NCBI GenBank assembly: GCA_035048485.1
Contig: CM068587.1
Span: 31,171,001-31,235,000 of the forward strand
DNA from: Pteria penguin
Taxonomy: Eukaryota; Mollusca; Bivalvia; Pterioida; Pteriidae
DNA length: 64,000 nt
Reading direction: 5' to 3'
Part shown: positions 23,115 through 34,102 of the stretch, one piece after another
Position numbering within the stretch: position 1 is the first letter of the stretch
How the letters are laid out: each line of letters begins with the position of its first letter
The notes under the pieces: model-generated
The model's input: only the letters and a program-made list of their open reading frames with translations
Told to the model about the DNA's origin: nothing
Databases searched by the model: none
Position numbers and translations under genes: made by a program

Positions 23115-24479
23115 TGATTATTTTTCTCGCACCTCAGCAACTCGATGTAGGCTATAGATATTTTCAATGTTTTTATTTACTTCCTTTGATGGCCGAATCC
23201 AGATTGAATAAAAAGATAACCCGCCGCAATAAAGTAAAACACCATGATATGCAGGAAGAAACTTTATATTTTGATAGGATTTTTCAACATTAAACTTAAC
23301 GATAACACACAATGTTGACTATCTCTCTGACGCAAAATTCGTGAGTCGCCTTGTTTCATTTGTTTGTAAACAATGCAGACGACGCGCGGAAGGATACAAA
23401 GTGTTCCGGATAGAATTTTCCAGTACTGATAAAAAACGGGATTAGTCGATCTCCGATGCGAGAATATTGGTTCCATTACTTCTGTAGACCGTCAGGCCAA
23501 ACACCTGTTATATTGCCGACAACATATCAGGGCTAGTACTTAAGTAGTCTAGTTGCTTAATCTCCAAGTAAGTTTTGTGCTATTTAATCTCTTTCGTAGA
23601 AAATGGCTGTTAATGATCTTCATAAAGTCTGCATCAAATTGAAAATGAAGATAAGTTTTGGGGTATGATAGAAATAAGTGAGATATTCGCAAGAAACGGA
23701 TTTATTTTTATTGAGGCTATGCGTGTCTATGACGCAGGAGAATTTGTGTCACAAGACTGGAGATACCCACACTTATATACACTTAGAACTTATATACAGA
23801 AGCATGATGAAAATCGGGATTTTCTGCATTCAGCCAAATTTGTCGAGAACAATACGATAAATCCTTTCATAAATTTTATATAATTGTATATAGATGTGCA
23901 TCCTATTAAACTGTCAAATTTGTCATTTTCGACATTTTTCACGAAAGTTAACATAATTGGTGTCAAAAGAAATCAAATCTCGTCCTAAATGATTTTACTT
24001 TCACTTTTTATCGTCGTTTTGGGATATGTACTGAGCACATTTAGGTATAAACATTTCTCCAGGAATAAATTATAGGTGCAACATACGATCTTTTTAAGGG
24101 TGTATGTTTTATATTGTTTTATCATGTTGCTAATGACGTCATGTTTCGGGGGTACACGACCCTTTGACGATGGTTTAGTTTAAGGCTATTACAATCATTA
24201 CAGTCACACATAACATGATAAAAGGGGCATATATACAATGTACATAACATTTCAGTCACGTCGTTAAATACTTTTCACGAGCTCTACACTTATAAGAAAA
24301 TAAGTGATCCAGAAATATAAAATACAAGATTTCTGATGCTATGTCGTTGTTACACAAACACGGTGGATATTCATGGTTTCCCTCGAATTCCTTACGTTGC
24401 CCGGAAGTCGGTTGTAAACGCCCCCTATTCATTAAACAGCGCCCATCATGTGTGACAAAACATATAAATGACACAAATA

Positions 24480-24540
24480 TATCTCAACACCACATCCATG
24501 AGATAAATATATCTCAACACCACATCCATGAGATAAATAT
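24480..24540. repeat. 30-bp tandem duplication (copy A)
   Basis: ATATCTCAACACCACATCCA and TGAGATAAAT occur twice in succession. Present identically in copy B at 41755-41815. Confidence 0.85.
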
Positions 24541-24753
24541 ATTAAACATTATATAAAATGACATCTCAGACACACATCAGAATAGACGTCTTTGATATCT
24601 TTTCAATTTCAAACATAGCCGAACGCATGGGTTTAATACATAAGTTCCCCGCGGAGGATTTGAATTCAGTGTTATAATACCCTTTTTCCTGATATTATGT
24701 AGCAGTGCCACTTTCTACATAGCGTTTGTTCACATTCAGGTATATTATGCAGT

Positions 24754-24886
24754 ACTGAATTATATTTGTATTGTCTGTATGTAAGGGCATTTACTGCGGG
24801 TGTGGCTAGCCAAACAGGAGACGCTCAGTCCTTCCGGGCAATTGGTTTCGCTCCTGAATTTCAGGGATCCGTGAATGTCCAAAGTG
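24754..24886 (+). CDS. Possible orphan exon (copy A), unrecognised
   Basis: Between an acceptor-like TTATGCAG (ends 24752) and a donor GTAAAC (24887) lies an open frame reading ...VRAFTAGVASQTGDAQSFRA and on to FAPEFQGSVNVQSG. Base composition is richer in G+C than the flanks and residue use looks protein-like. Copy B encodes the same residues (42030-42162). No partner exons were found, and near-identity of the copies prevents any selection argument, so this may be a gene fragment or chance. Confidence 0.2.
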
Positions 24887-24944
24887 GTAAACTGTTGTTA
24901 GTGTCATTGTCATGGGACACCAGTTACTTTCGTATTTTACATTA

Positions 24945-24988
24945 TACGACATTATGCGACATTATACGACATTATGCGACACCTTCTT
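24945..24988. repeat. Short tandem repeat, CATTATACGACATTATGCGA type
   Basis: Two copies of a 22-bp unit, itself two similar 11-mers (ACATTATACG / ACATTATGCG). Also in copy B. Confidence 0.75.
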
Positions 24989-25509
24989 CAGAAATTGTTA
25001 CACACCACAGAAAACCGGTCTAAGACTTTAACAACCATTAATGTAGGATACAAATATAACTTGTGCTCGATCACAATGACACTTGCTACAGTCTATCATT
25101 CATTGAGACCCTGAATTCTTCTTCTTGGGAATTATTGAAACCATCATTATATAATTTACTTTGTACCTATTTTCTGACTATTTACAGTACAACCTGATGC
25201 AAAATTCATAACACGGAGCAATAATTATTCAACATGTCCGATTTACTTGTTTATGATATAAAATTATTTTACTAAATGCAATAATTTCAAACTATGTATT
25301 GATATTATAAACACTAATGTATGACAAGATCTTACATACATAATATAGACTCTGACAGTTGAACCTGCCTAGGTAAGTGAAGAGTCCTTCCCTGTCAAAT
25401 CCTTGATAATAACTGACAAACAAGTCAAGAGAAAGTAGTGTGGGGGAGAGATACTAAACTCCGAATTACCGATATTTTGTGCTTTAAAGGGTAACGCTAT
25501 TTTGCTCTA

Positions 25510-25880
25510 CATGTAGCCATGGTGGTCATCTTGAATATTTTGTTATTGTTACTCCTCCTGAAGGATTTGTTCTAATAATATAATACCTTTAAGAAATAAA
25601 AGGGTCTAAGGACGATCAAACATTTGAATGTGTCATGTGGACTCAATGGGAAAAAAAAACAGCCATCTTGAATTTGATGCTATCGCTACGCTCCCTGAAC
25701 AATTAGTCCTTATGATATGAAACTTTGAATTGACAATATTGTGACGAATTGTTATTGGTACTTGATGATATTGGAGCTCTAGAAAAATTCAAAATGGTCA
25801 ACATGGCGGCCATCTTAAATCTCTTTTAATTGATACTCCGTCTTCATAAATTGTTCTGATGACACATTGTCTTGGCTTAG
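25510..25880. repeat. Diverged tandem repeat, about 143 bp x 3 (copy A)
   Basis: GGTCATCTTGAAT (25525), GCCATCTTGAATTTG (25663) and GCCATCTTAAATC (25809) each precede a Ser/Leu-like T-rich stretch and an ATTGTTCTGATGA or TTAGTCCTTATGA type phrase, spaced about 140-145 bp. An AATTCAAAATGGTCAACATGG phrase joins the last two. Confidence 0.45.
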
Positions 25881-26751
25881 GCCAGTAGATTTAGATCCTA
25901 ATCAGAATTCAGAACCACTTAACATTCATAATATTTAGAATTTAGGTGTAACAAATTGCTTTGTCCTTTGCGAGAACATTAGAATGTTTTCTCATGAAAC
26001 AATAGTTTTTATAAGTTTGACATAATCCCATTTAAGAGAATGAATGTCAAGGATTTAGGTCGTAACATCACCTTCTTCAGAAATTGTTGGATTGACCTCA
26101 GTTTGCTAAGTAGAAGCAAAACGCTCCTGGGATCTTGAACCAATGCGGTTGTTGACACGGAAATCAGTCAATTACTCGAATCCTGTGTCACTTAATTAAA
26201 TAAAAATCCATATAGCATACACGACATCTGACTTTAACTTCAACTGTATATCCACATAATGGTATACGCTGAACTTATTTAAAAGGAACATGTACATTTC
26301 GGCCCATTCATTGTATATGATATATCTTCCCCACCCACATTCCCATTTTTAGTTATTTTAAAACTTTTTGTGAAAGAAATAAGAGGAGTTACTGGCTCAG
26401 ATATGTGGCAGAAGTCACCATGGAGCTATATTTGCAATTGGTTTAAACATCATTTATTAATTACATATACATAAATCAATCAACAATGAAAAACTATCAG
26501 GATTTGGCAACAAGATAATGATCTTATGTTAAGCCATCTCCTGGACAACATATATGACTCTCAGAAACAAAACAAGAGAGCAGACAGTATACATTTAGCT
26601 GTGATATGTTTAAACCATTTGTGATTGTACAGAAAGGGTAATGAAAGGGAGCGAGAAAATGATTTGCAGTCACTCGTAGATACATTATGTCATTGCTTTA
26701 ATAGATCATAGATATTGCAGATAACAATCACAGGGCACATCTCTTCTTCCT

Positions 26752-26897
26752 GATTCCATCTAGCCACTTTCTTCCCAATTACATCTGGCCACCTTCTTTC
26801 CGATTACATCTGGCCACCTTTTTCCCAATTACATCTGGCCACCTTCTTCCCGATTCCATCTGGCCATCTTCTTCCCGATTACATCTGGCCACCTTCT
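26752..26897. repeat. 25-bp minisatellite, about 6 units (copy A)
   Basis: Unit CCCAATTACATCTGGCCACC plus TTCTT with few changes. Copy B has the same array at 44024-44164. Confidence 0.85.
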
Positions 26898-27033
26898 TGT
26901 AAAATTCTAGATTCACCAACACATTCCCCTATGTCTTTTTTGCTTTCTCTCATAGCATTCGTAATGTCAGGTCGGTGTGTCTGGAGCCGAGATCCTGTTA
27001 CGATAATTCATCTACTTTGCTTTGTGTTCATTT

Positions 27034-27057
27034 GATTGATTGATTGATTGATTGATT
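27034..27057. repeat. (GATT)n microsatellite (copy A)
   Basis: About six GATT units, shared with copy B near 44301-44324. Confidence 0.85.
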
Positions 27058-27295
27058 GGAAGTTTTATCTATTTTTGAGTTTTTCTCTGGGTTTGTTAGA
27101 CAATTATTTTGGCGGTCTTAAAATAAAGGAAGTCAACCATAATCAAAGACTGCCCAGTTTCCAGTCTCGTTATTCCTGGACTTGTAACATTTCATGGACT
27201 TCTCAGTGTCTTATGCATTTCAATTTAAGACCTTTACATTAAAATGTTATAACATGGTTTCTTTCGAAGGATTAAAAACTAAAGAGTAGTACTTG

Positions 27296-27985
27296 AACCC
27301 CAAAACCTTGACTCGCAAACCAAGAGCCATGCATATTACTGAACCAAGAGCTATACACACTACCGGACCAAGAACCATGTACACTACCAAACAAAGAGCC
27401 AATCAAAAAAGAGCAAACTACCGAATCAAGAGTCATAAACATTAGCAAAACATGAGCATAGCACATTACTGCACTAATTGCCAATTACACTAGTAACCAA
27501 GAGCCAAGCTCATTACCGCATTTCACCGCACTAAGAGCCAATCGCATTACCCAACCAAGAGCCAAGCACACCAGCAAACAAGAGCAAAGCATGTTACCGT
27601 ACCAAGCGCCAAGATAACTAGCAAACCATCAACAAAGTACAATACCAACCAACAACTACGCACATTACCCAGCCAAGAGCCAAGCACACTAGCAACCAAG
27701 AGCCAAATATATTACCATACAAAGAGCCCAGCAAACGAGTAAACAAACAGCTAAGTATACTACCAAACCAAGAGCCAAGCACATTACACAACACAGAGCC
27801 ATGTACACTAGCAAACCAAGAGTCAAGCACATTACCGAACCAAAAACAAAACACTCTAGTAAAGAAAGAGCTACGCACCATATCGCACCAGGTGGCAAGC
27901 ACACCACCAAACCAAGATCCAAGTACACTATGGTACCGAACCAAGAGCCAAACACAACACCGAACCAAGAGCCAAACACTCTACT
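27296..27985. repeat. Degenerate minisatellite, CCAAGAGCCAAGCACA type (copy A)
   Basis: Irregular units of about 22-25 bp built on AACCAAGAGCCAAGCACACT and ARCA. Overlapping open frames on both strands (Gly-Ser-Trp-Phe rich on the reverse strand) are by-products of the repetition. Copy B has it at 44562-45249. Confidence 0.75.
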
Positions 27986-28106
27986 GAGTGAGAACATTCG
28001 GAAGCCTTATACGTGTCACCACTTTGACAATGCAGTATCAAAACTCGATATGTTACGCTGATTTTCCAGTCATTTAACTCTAAAAATGTTTTGAGCAGCT
28101 GTTTAG

Positions 28107-28956
28107 GCACCGTGTAAAATATGGAATGGAATGGAATGGAATCGTGGAATGGAATTGTGGAATGGAATGGAATGATGGAATGGAATGAAATAGATTTTGG
28201 AATAGAAGTTTGGAATACTTTTTACGTCCGGCCTAAAAGGCATCCGTTTGTCTGCCTGACTGTCCGTTCGTCCGTTAATCCCTCCCGATTTCATAAATAC
28301 AATAACTTTTCCACCGTTCGAGATAGAGACTCCATGTTCGGCATGCTTATTTAACTAATGAAACCCTTTGAAATGACATTAAGGTCAGTGACCTTGTGAC
28401 CTTAAACGTGACCTTCATACTAAAATACAACAATTTTTGCCAATGCATGCTATGTCAATCTAGTCCCACCTACTTGCTTTTAAAATTTTCTAAACATTGA
28501 CATGTGATAATCAGATACTAATTCTCGACCAAGCGGGTACCACACACGACAAAAATCAATCACTGAAAGGTTTTATCCTGGCTGTGTCTGATTCGAGCTA
28601 TTACTTGATTAGCAATCATTTTACCACCTGTCAGTGTTAAATTAGTCTTAGATTTATAAATACCAAAATTTTGGCACGATGATCAATGATCAGTTGTACA
28701 GACTGACCAATGGTCAGTTGTCACATTTTGATCTTTATAAAGAGTTCATTGTGTGAAAAGATAACGCAAAAAGTTTTTATTTCAAAATTTTACTGGACTC
28801 ACCAGTGGTGTGACCGAATGTGTGACCCTTACACCAAAAGTTTAACTTAAAATCTTCATTCCAAAATTCTTTCCGTATTCCATTCCATAAACCCATTCCA
28901 TTCTACTGTTCCATTCCACGATTCCATTCCATTCCATTCCATATTTTACACGGTGC
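28107..28956. mobile_element. 850-bp foldback DNA element with 11-bp target duplication (copy A)
   Basis: Starts GCACCGTGTAAAATATGGAA and ends TTCCATATTTTACACGGTGC, exact inverses, extended by GGAATG/CATTCC repeats into arms of roughly 80 bp. CAGCTGTTTAG directly flanks both sides (28096-28106 and 28957-28967). A 9-11 bp duplication is typical of Mutator-like elements, hence a non-autonomous MULE is the best guess. The interior holds CGTCCGGCCTAAAAGGCATC and several AGGTCA / TGACCT half-sites (around 28382-28412) and no transposase. Confidence 0.85.
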
Positions 28957-29110
28957 CAGCTGTTTAGCAACTGTTGTTAAGTACATGTCCATATAAGAAT
29001 CAGACAAAAGGTGATATAGTGAGGTTGTCCAATTTCGATGAAATTCACACCATACTTTTATCTTGCATAGAAACTTGGAAATCCGAAGTGTTTTTTCTTT
29101 GTGTCAAACC

Positions 29111-30240
29111 GTTGCCATGGAAATAGCATTTTTATTTCTCCCTAGCAACATTAGCTGAATTACAATAATTCGGTAAAAAACAAACAAGTATTTAAGTTTA
29201 AATATTTTATAATAAAAGTAGATGCAATAGTTTGCTCCCTGGTTATATAGCAAACACATCTTTACTCTTTAAGGATATATAAGAATTTTTCACAATTTTG
29301 AATTATATATATATTTTTTAAAAAACTAAATTTGGTAATTTTCCGTTTTTTTCAAATTATTCAAAAAGTGCTATTTTCTATATTTTTTGAAAGCCAATAG
29401 AGAAAAATATCAGATGTAAACTAGAAATGGATATGCAAGATTCATTAGTCCAAGATAATATCTTAATCAAGATATAAAAATATCCATGGGTTTTTGATGA
29501 TAATAAAAGTTGCCAGGCAACAAACAATGGTTGTTTTTCATATGATTTAACCTTTTTTCGTGACAAAAAATCAAAGAAAAGAAACCAATGCATGAAAAGT
29601 GAACAGTTTTTGTGTTTGAAATGATGTAATAATAAATCATCTTTATATTTAAGGATTTCAGGGAATATATTTTCTATTCTAGCTTTTGTTTCCATAGCAA
29701 CATGGTCATTTTACCTAGCAACGATCATAGAAATAAGTGTTTTGTATATAATATTTATTTTAGATGATTCAAATTATAATTCACTAAGATTAATGCCTTA
29801 AAATAATATCTAAAAAAAGTCTTAGAACTATATTTTTCATTTAAATCTTGTTTCCATGGCAACCAGATCACTTTACCTAGCAACAGCCATAATAAGTTGT
29901 GATTTGTTGATAATTTTCATTCTAATTGTTTCAAATCAATAGTAACTAATTATGTAAAATTATTTTCTTTCTCTAAATGATAATTCCCCAAATATGTGCA
30001 TAGCAGCCATCTGATAGTCCTTAGCAACCAATACAAAAATCAAATTTCAAATTTTTCCTTAAAATTCAATACATGAGCAGTTACCATAAGTCATGTTTTT
30101 GCAATCAACAAACATTTTGAAATGTTCATATATAGGTAATGTTGTTGTGGTGACCATATTTTCTTGGCAACATCTATACAATTATATTTTGAAATGTATT
30201 TGTTTGAGTTTTAATTACCAAAAATAAAAACTTACACTTA
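29111..30240. repeat. Diverged tandem repeats carrying X-box-like motifs
   Basis: GTTGCCATGGAAAT (29111), GTTGCCAGGCAAC (29509), GTTTCCATAGCAAC (29688) and GTTTCCATGGCAAC (29850), each followed within about 30-40 bp by a CTAGCAAC-type phrase, spaced by about 160-180 bp in the best-preserved part. The motif matches the RFX X-box consensus. As part of a repeat it need not be functional. Confidence 0.5.
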
Positions 30241-30242
30241 AA

Positions 30243-30282
30243 ACAAGAGGCCCAAGTGGGCCTATATCGCTCACCTGAGTAC
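30243..30282 (+). repeat. ACAAGAGGCCC dispersed repeat terminus
   Basis: ACAAGAGGCCCAAGTGGGCC and TATATCGCTCACCTGAG form the conserved end of a repeat that I recognise as very common in bivalve genomes. It includes a short GGCCC..GGGCC palindrome. An antisense-B-box-like GGATTTGAACCGCTACTC lies at 30668. Confidence 0.6.
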
Positions 30283-31228
30283 CTAGATGATCAGTCATGC
30301 ATGAAGGAAGAATTCATTTATTTTTGCAGTACTGTGACTAAGTTAACACAAATGTTGAAAATATGTCAAATTTTATTTCAGACTAGAATAAAAAAAACCC
30401 CACTTTTTTGCACATCCATTCGGGTGATTTTGATATTAAGCATATCCTTTGTCTCTGCAAGATGTCATTCAGTGCAACAAGTTAGTAATTTTCTTTAGGT
30501 GGGGCCTTTTGTTGACTGATTTCAAGTCTGGGTCATGAACAACAATTGTTTCAAATATTGTCCAGATCTAACTTAAAATTGCCTAATTTACTATGTTGAG
30601 TGTTGAGAAACATCTAAAAACTTATCTAGATGTGTAAAGAAATGAAAAAAAAAAATTGACCACAGCTGGATTTGAACCGCTACTCTCCATATTCCATATT
30701 TCAATGGTGGCATTATCTGTTAACCAATTTGGATGAAATTTACCAAATTGATAGAGGACCTTTAGTACTTTATGTATTCCATGTTTCAGTAATATCTTTC
30801 ATGTGGTTTTGTAGAAAAAATTGAAAATGTGAAACATGCTACATGCTCTATAAATTACCACGAATTCATTTGCGTTTGTGCGTAAAAGGAGCTATGCCCT
30901 GGAGATCGATATCAGTCTTGAAACATACAAGACAAAGTAGCGAAAATACAAAATATCTCTCTGATACACTCGTACTATCATACGTTTCCAGTTCTTACCA
31001 TTTGGAGACCACCTTTAACAAGCCAGAAAAAAAAAAGAGTAAGATTTAAAAATTTTCAGGATTTTGTATATCCAAAGGGACTAAACTACTACTTTAGACG
31101 GTCAATTTAGATTTACAAGTCCCTGGAAATTTTGTAATCTTTAAGAAGTAGAAATCGCGAGAAGAGTAAAAATATTTCATTGTATTGATCACAAATACGA
31201 TAAAAGACGAATTCCAAATTTCCTTTAC

Positions 31229-31327
31229 CAGTGTGGGATTTAGAGGAGGGTCCCCCCCCTCTTTTCGCCACATTTTTACAAGTAAAAACCAAAAATTGGC
31301 TGAATAGGTTGACTGGATCCGCCACTG
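31229..31327 (-). mobile_element. MITE, CAGTGGCGGATCC family, short copy
   Basis: Ends CTGGATCCGCCACTG and begins CAGTGTGGGATTTAGAGG. The 99-bp interior (TTTTACAAGTAAAAACC, TTGGCTGAATAG) is the reverse complement of the family body. Confidence 0.65.
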
Positions 31328-33216
31328 GTTATAGTCACATGCAAAAGACGACAACAAAAGATGCCCACCTTCATGTTTTATGCAAAGGCTAAAGGGTCGT
31401 AAAATCGCACTCTAAGTTTTTGCCTTTAACTGGGAGTTTTTCTTTAAAACACTGCAAGAATGATAATTATTTTTATTTCTTTTAAGTTTTAAGATACATG
31501 TAATGTACATATAAATTCAAATAATATGTCTCATCCCTTAGTAAGGTTATTGGAGGCTGATTGTGGATTGCCAGTTAATTTGTCACCTGCCACGGGGTCG
31601 CGGGGAATAAACATCCGGCTCACCTTGACTCGCCACTATTTCCTGTACATTGAAGACGATATTTCCGTGTTCCCATGGATGCTGGAGTCATGCTACTCCC
31701 ATCATAATATCAAAAAGTATACACAAAACTTCATGTGTATCTTAATACTAAAATACATGTATGTCTCTGGATTCGACTTTTCGTATGTAGTCATTTTGAC
31801 TTTAGGTTTCTCTTATTTGACGTTTTACGATGCTTCTGTCCGATATGATCGTATTAAAGTTTACATGTTGAAACGACATTGTCTAATTAAGGGATTTAAA
31901 AGAATTTTCATTATTTTCACGTGGTATCTAACTAAAACATCAGGTTGATTAATTTGTCTTTCCTTCATTTTACCTTCAGTTGAAAAGTAAATCGTTCGAT
32001 ACCGCCCAACAAATGTAGAGGAAAATGTCACAAAAAAATTGCTACCTAAAGAAGCATATAATTAGTAAGAAAAAATCTATTAGTCCGCAGAAAAATAAAC
32101 TATTTATTCATTTTAAATTGATTTAATTCCAGGGTAAACACATTTCATTTATCAGATTCAACATTTCAAGACACTGTGGGGCACATGTGCCTCTAGCTCC
32201 TTCTCGTCCATACAGGAAGGATGGCTAAATATATCGCCACATTTCTCTGTGGCCCCAAGATCACCATGCAAAAAAACGTCAATGTCATTCGAAAACGTAT
32301 TGAAGCATCTCTATAATCTGTTTCAACGAAGCGCACCAGCGACTCTGACTCTCGTTACTTTCCATGTACTTTTCGGCGAATAGGGAATATCGCAACTAAA
32401 ATAACGTCAACATACACGCGCATTTTGTAATTTTTATGACGTTATATAATTGTGATGTAAGTTGCCCACATAAAAGAGCCCACTTCGCGAATAATAAATT
32501 TGGTAAGTTACTAGATGCAGACCTTGAGGGATTTTAGTAGTTGCTATACTCCGTATTGTTACTAAAAAAGGTTACGGGATTTCCAGAAAAATAAGTTTTC
32601 ACTCGTTTGCAGGGCGGGTGAGAGGATTTGAGTGGGTATCACAGAGTTTTCGTTAGTCTGTGAGTGTCGGACTTATACAATGAGAAATCTGTTAGTCCGG
32701 GGCATAATTTATTAGTCACGGACTTACGGACATACGTTAATTTCGAGCCCTGTATATATATATATATATACACGTATCATTGTCATTGAACATGTATTAA
32801 ATGCACTGCATCATAAAATATAAACAAAAATTTGTAAACCACATTACTCTTTTGCAATTTCATTATCCACGTGAGCATGCGATTTCCAGTAAATAACCAC
32901 TGCCACTGGATATAACTTGTTTATACGTTTAAGACAATTTATCCGACATCTGTTGTATTCATGAAGAGAGAGTTTATAAATAATGATATGCTTTGATTTA
33001 AATTTTTAAAGTTCCATTTACATTGTTGAGAGATCGTTTTCTTTTTTCATTCAGAATTTCCTCTGATAAAATTAAATTGGTCAGTGAAATGCATCCAACA
33101 TCAACTCAAAGGAAAATGTCGAACCGAATCGAAATCGTGATGAATTATTTTAGCCCTAGCAATTTGTCATCTTTTGCTCTCGAACCATCGGTATTTTACT
33201 AGCCAGTCGGGCTATT
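31328..33216. other. Spacer DNA, no gene recognised
   Basis: The 140-codon frame at 31526-31948 has no recognisable domain or splice context. A (TA)n run lies near 32754-32770 and TTAGTCCG-like phrases recur around 32640-32740. Confidence 0.35.
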
Positions 33217-33251
33217 CAAGGACTTATAAACAACTTATTTATAAGTCCTTT
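33217..33251. mobile_element. 35-bp inverted-repeat micro-element with 7-bp target duplication
   Basis: CAAGGACTTATAAACAAC and TTATTTATAAGTCCTTT pair as a hairpin with 13-bp arms. GGCTATT flanks it exactly on both sides (33210-33216 and 33252-33258). The terminus CAAGGACTTATAAACAA is the same as that of the 2.54-kb element at 50766, so this looks like an internally deleted derivative reduced to little more than its two ends. Confidence 0.7.
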
Positions 33252-33489
33252 GGCTATTGCAAAAATAAATTTTAGTAGCCCAAGGAAATTTTCGGTAGCC
33301 TCGCGGGCTAGGCTAGTGATTTCTGGGGATGACTGGTGAAGATGAAAATTCAGATCACCATGATGGCGAGAACGCTAAATCTCAATCTGGCCGATTTCAT
33401 GTTCATAATGTTGATCATGAAAGTTCAGGTTTCACTCAGTGATAAAAGAGTTGAACAGTGGCTGGAGTTTTTCATATCCCCCTTTGAAA

Positions 33490-33490
33490 G

Positions 33491-33565
<75 letters not shown>
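33490..33565. repeat. (AAT)n microsatellite
   Basis: About 25 uninterrupted trinucleotides followed by a short GA run. Confidence 0.95.
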
Positions 33566-33984
33566 GAGAGAGAGCAGAAAACACTTAAAATAGGCCTATC
33601 ATACATTTCAGCAAATATTAAAACTAGATCTAGTCGTATATTGAATGTTCTTAGTATACCATATACACAGCGTATATTTTCCGGTGCCCAGATATCTCTC
33701 TTTCTCTCTCTGCCATATAAGATAAATCTTTAAATCTTAATAAAAAATGAATAAAAATAAATAAATAAATAAATGAAAAGAAGAAAAAACGCCAGTCCCT
33801 CCCCCCCCCCCCTCCCCTCCGTGTTAGTATACCATATCCACCTTCGCATCTCTCGTCAAAATATATTGTATTTCAATAAAAATAAAAGAAGAAACTAGTT
33901 CGCTAAAAACCCCATTTGATCAAATGTCTTCACGGTAACGTTACTTTTTAAAAAATATTACACATTGTTTAAAGTTACCCGCGC

Positions 33985-34102
33985 TTCACGATTGGTCTAT
34001 CCCGATTTAATATGGCGGCGCGCTTATGCTATGCAGTTCAGAAAAGATTTTTGCCCTGGTTCATCTAAACTACTGTAGATATTACAATAAAATTTTCAGA
34101 AT
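33985..34102 (+). promoter_or_regulatory. Promoter-like cluster in the spacer
   Basis: ACGATTGGTCTAT contains an inverted CCAAT box, followed 17 bp on by TTAATATGGCGGCGCGC, a YY1-like start-site motif in a small CpG-rich patch. A 68-codon frame from 34103 follows but has no recognisable features. A promoter for an unseen gene, or chance. Confidence 0.25.

Larger units (their letters stand above)
17756..28980 (+). repeat. 11.2-kb direct duplication, copy A
   Basis: From AATTTCGCTAGCTGAATGAA to CAACTGTTGTTAA this block matches 35029-46287 in order and orientation, differing only by scattered substitutions and small indels. It carries the foldback element, CRE/hairpin region, SINE, minisatellites and MULE-like element listed separately. 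Left junction is TTAAAATTTCGC. The right junction is TTGTTAA followed by GTACATGTCC, the start of the spacer. No convincing protein gene lies inside. Confidence 0.9.

Noticed and set aside
27296..27985. Reverse-strand Gly/Ser/Trp/Phe-rich protein genes
   Set aside because: Open frames on both strands arise from a degenerate minisatellite.
31526..31948. 140-codon frame as a membrane or enzyme gene
   Set aside because: No recognisable domain, no splice context, and the second half has the composition of AT-rich noncoding DNA.
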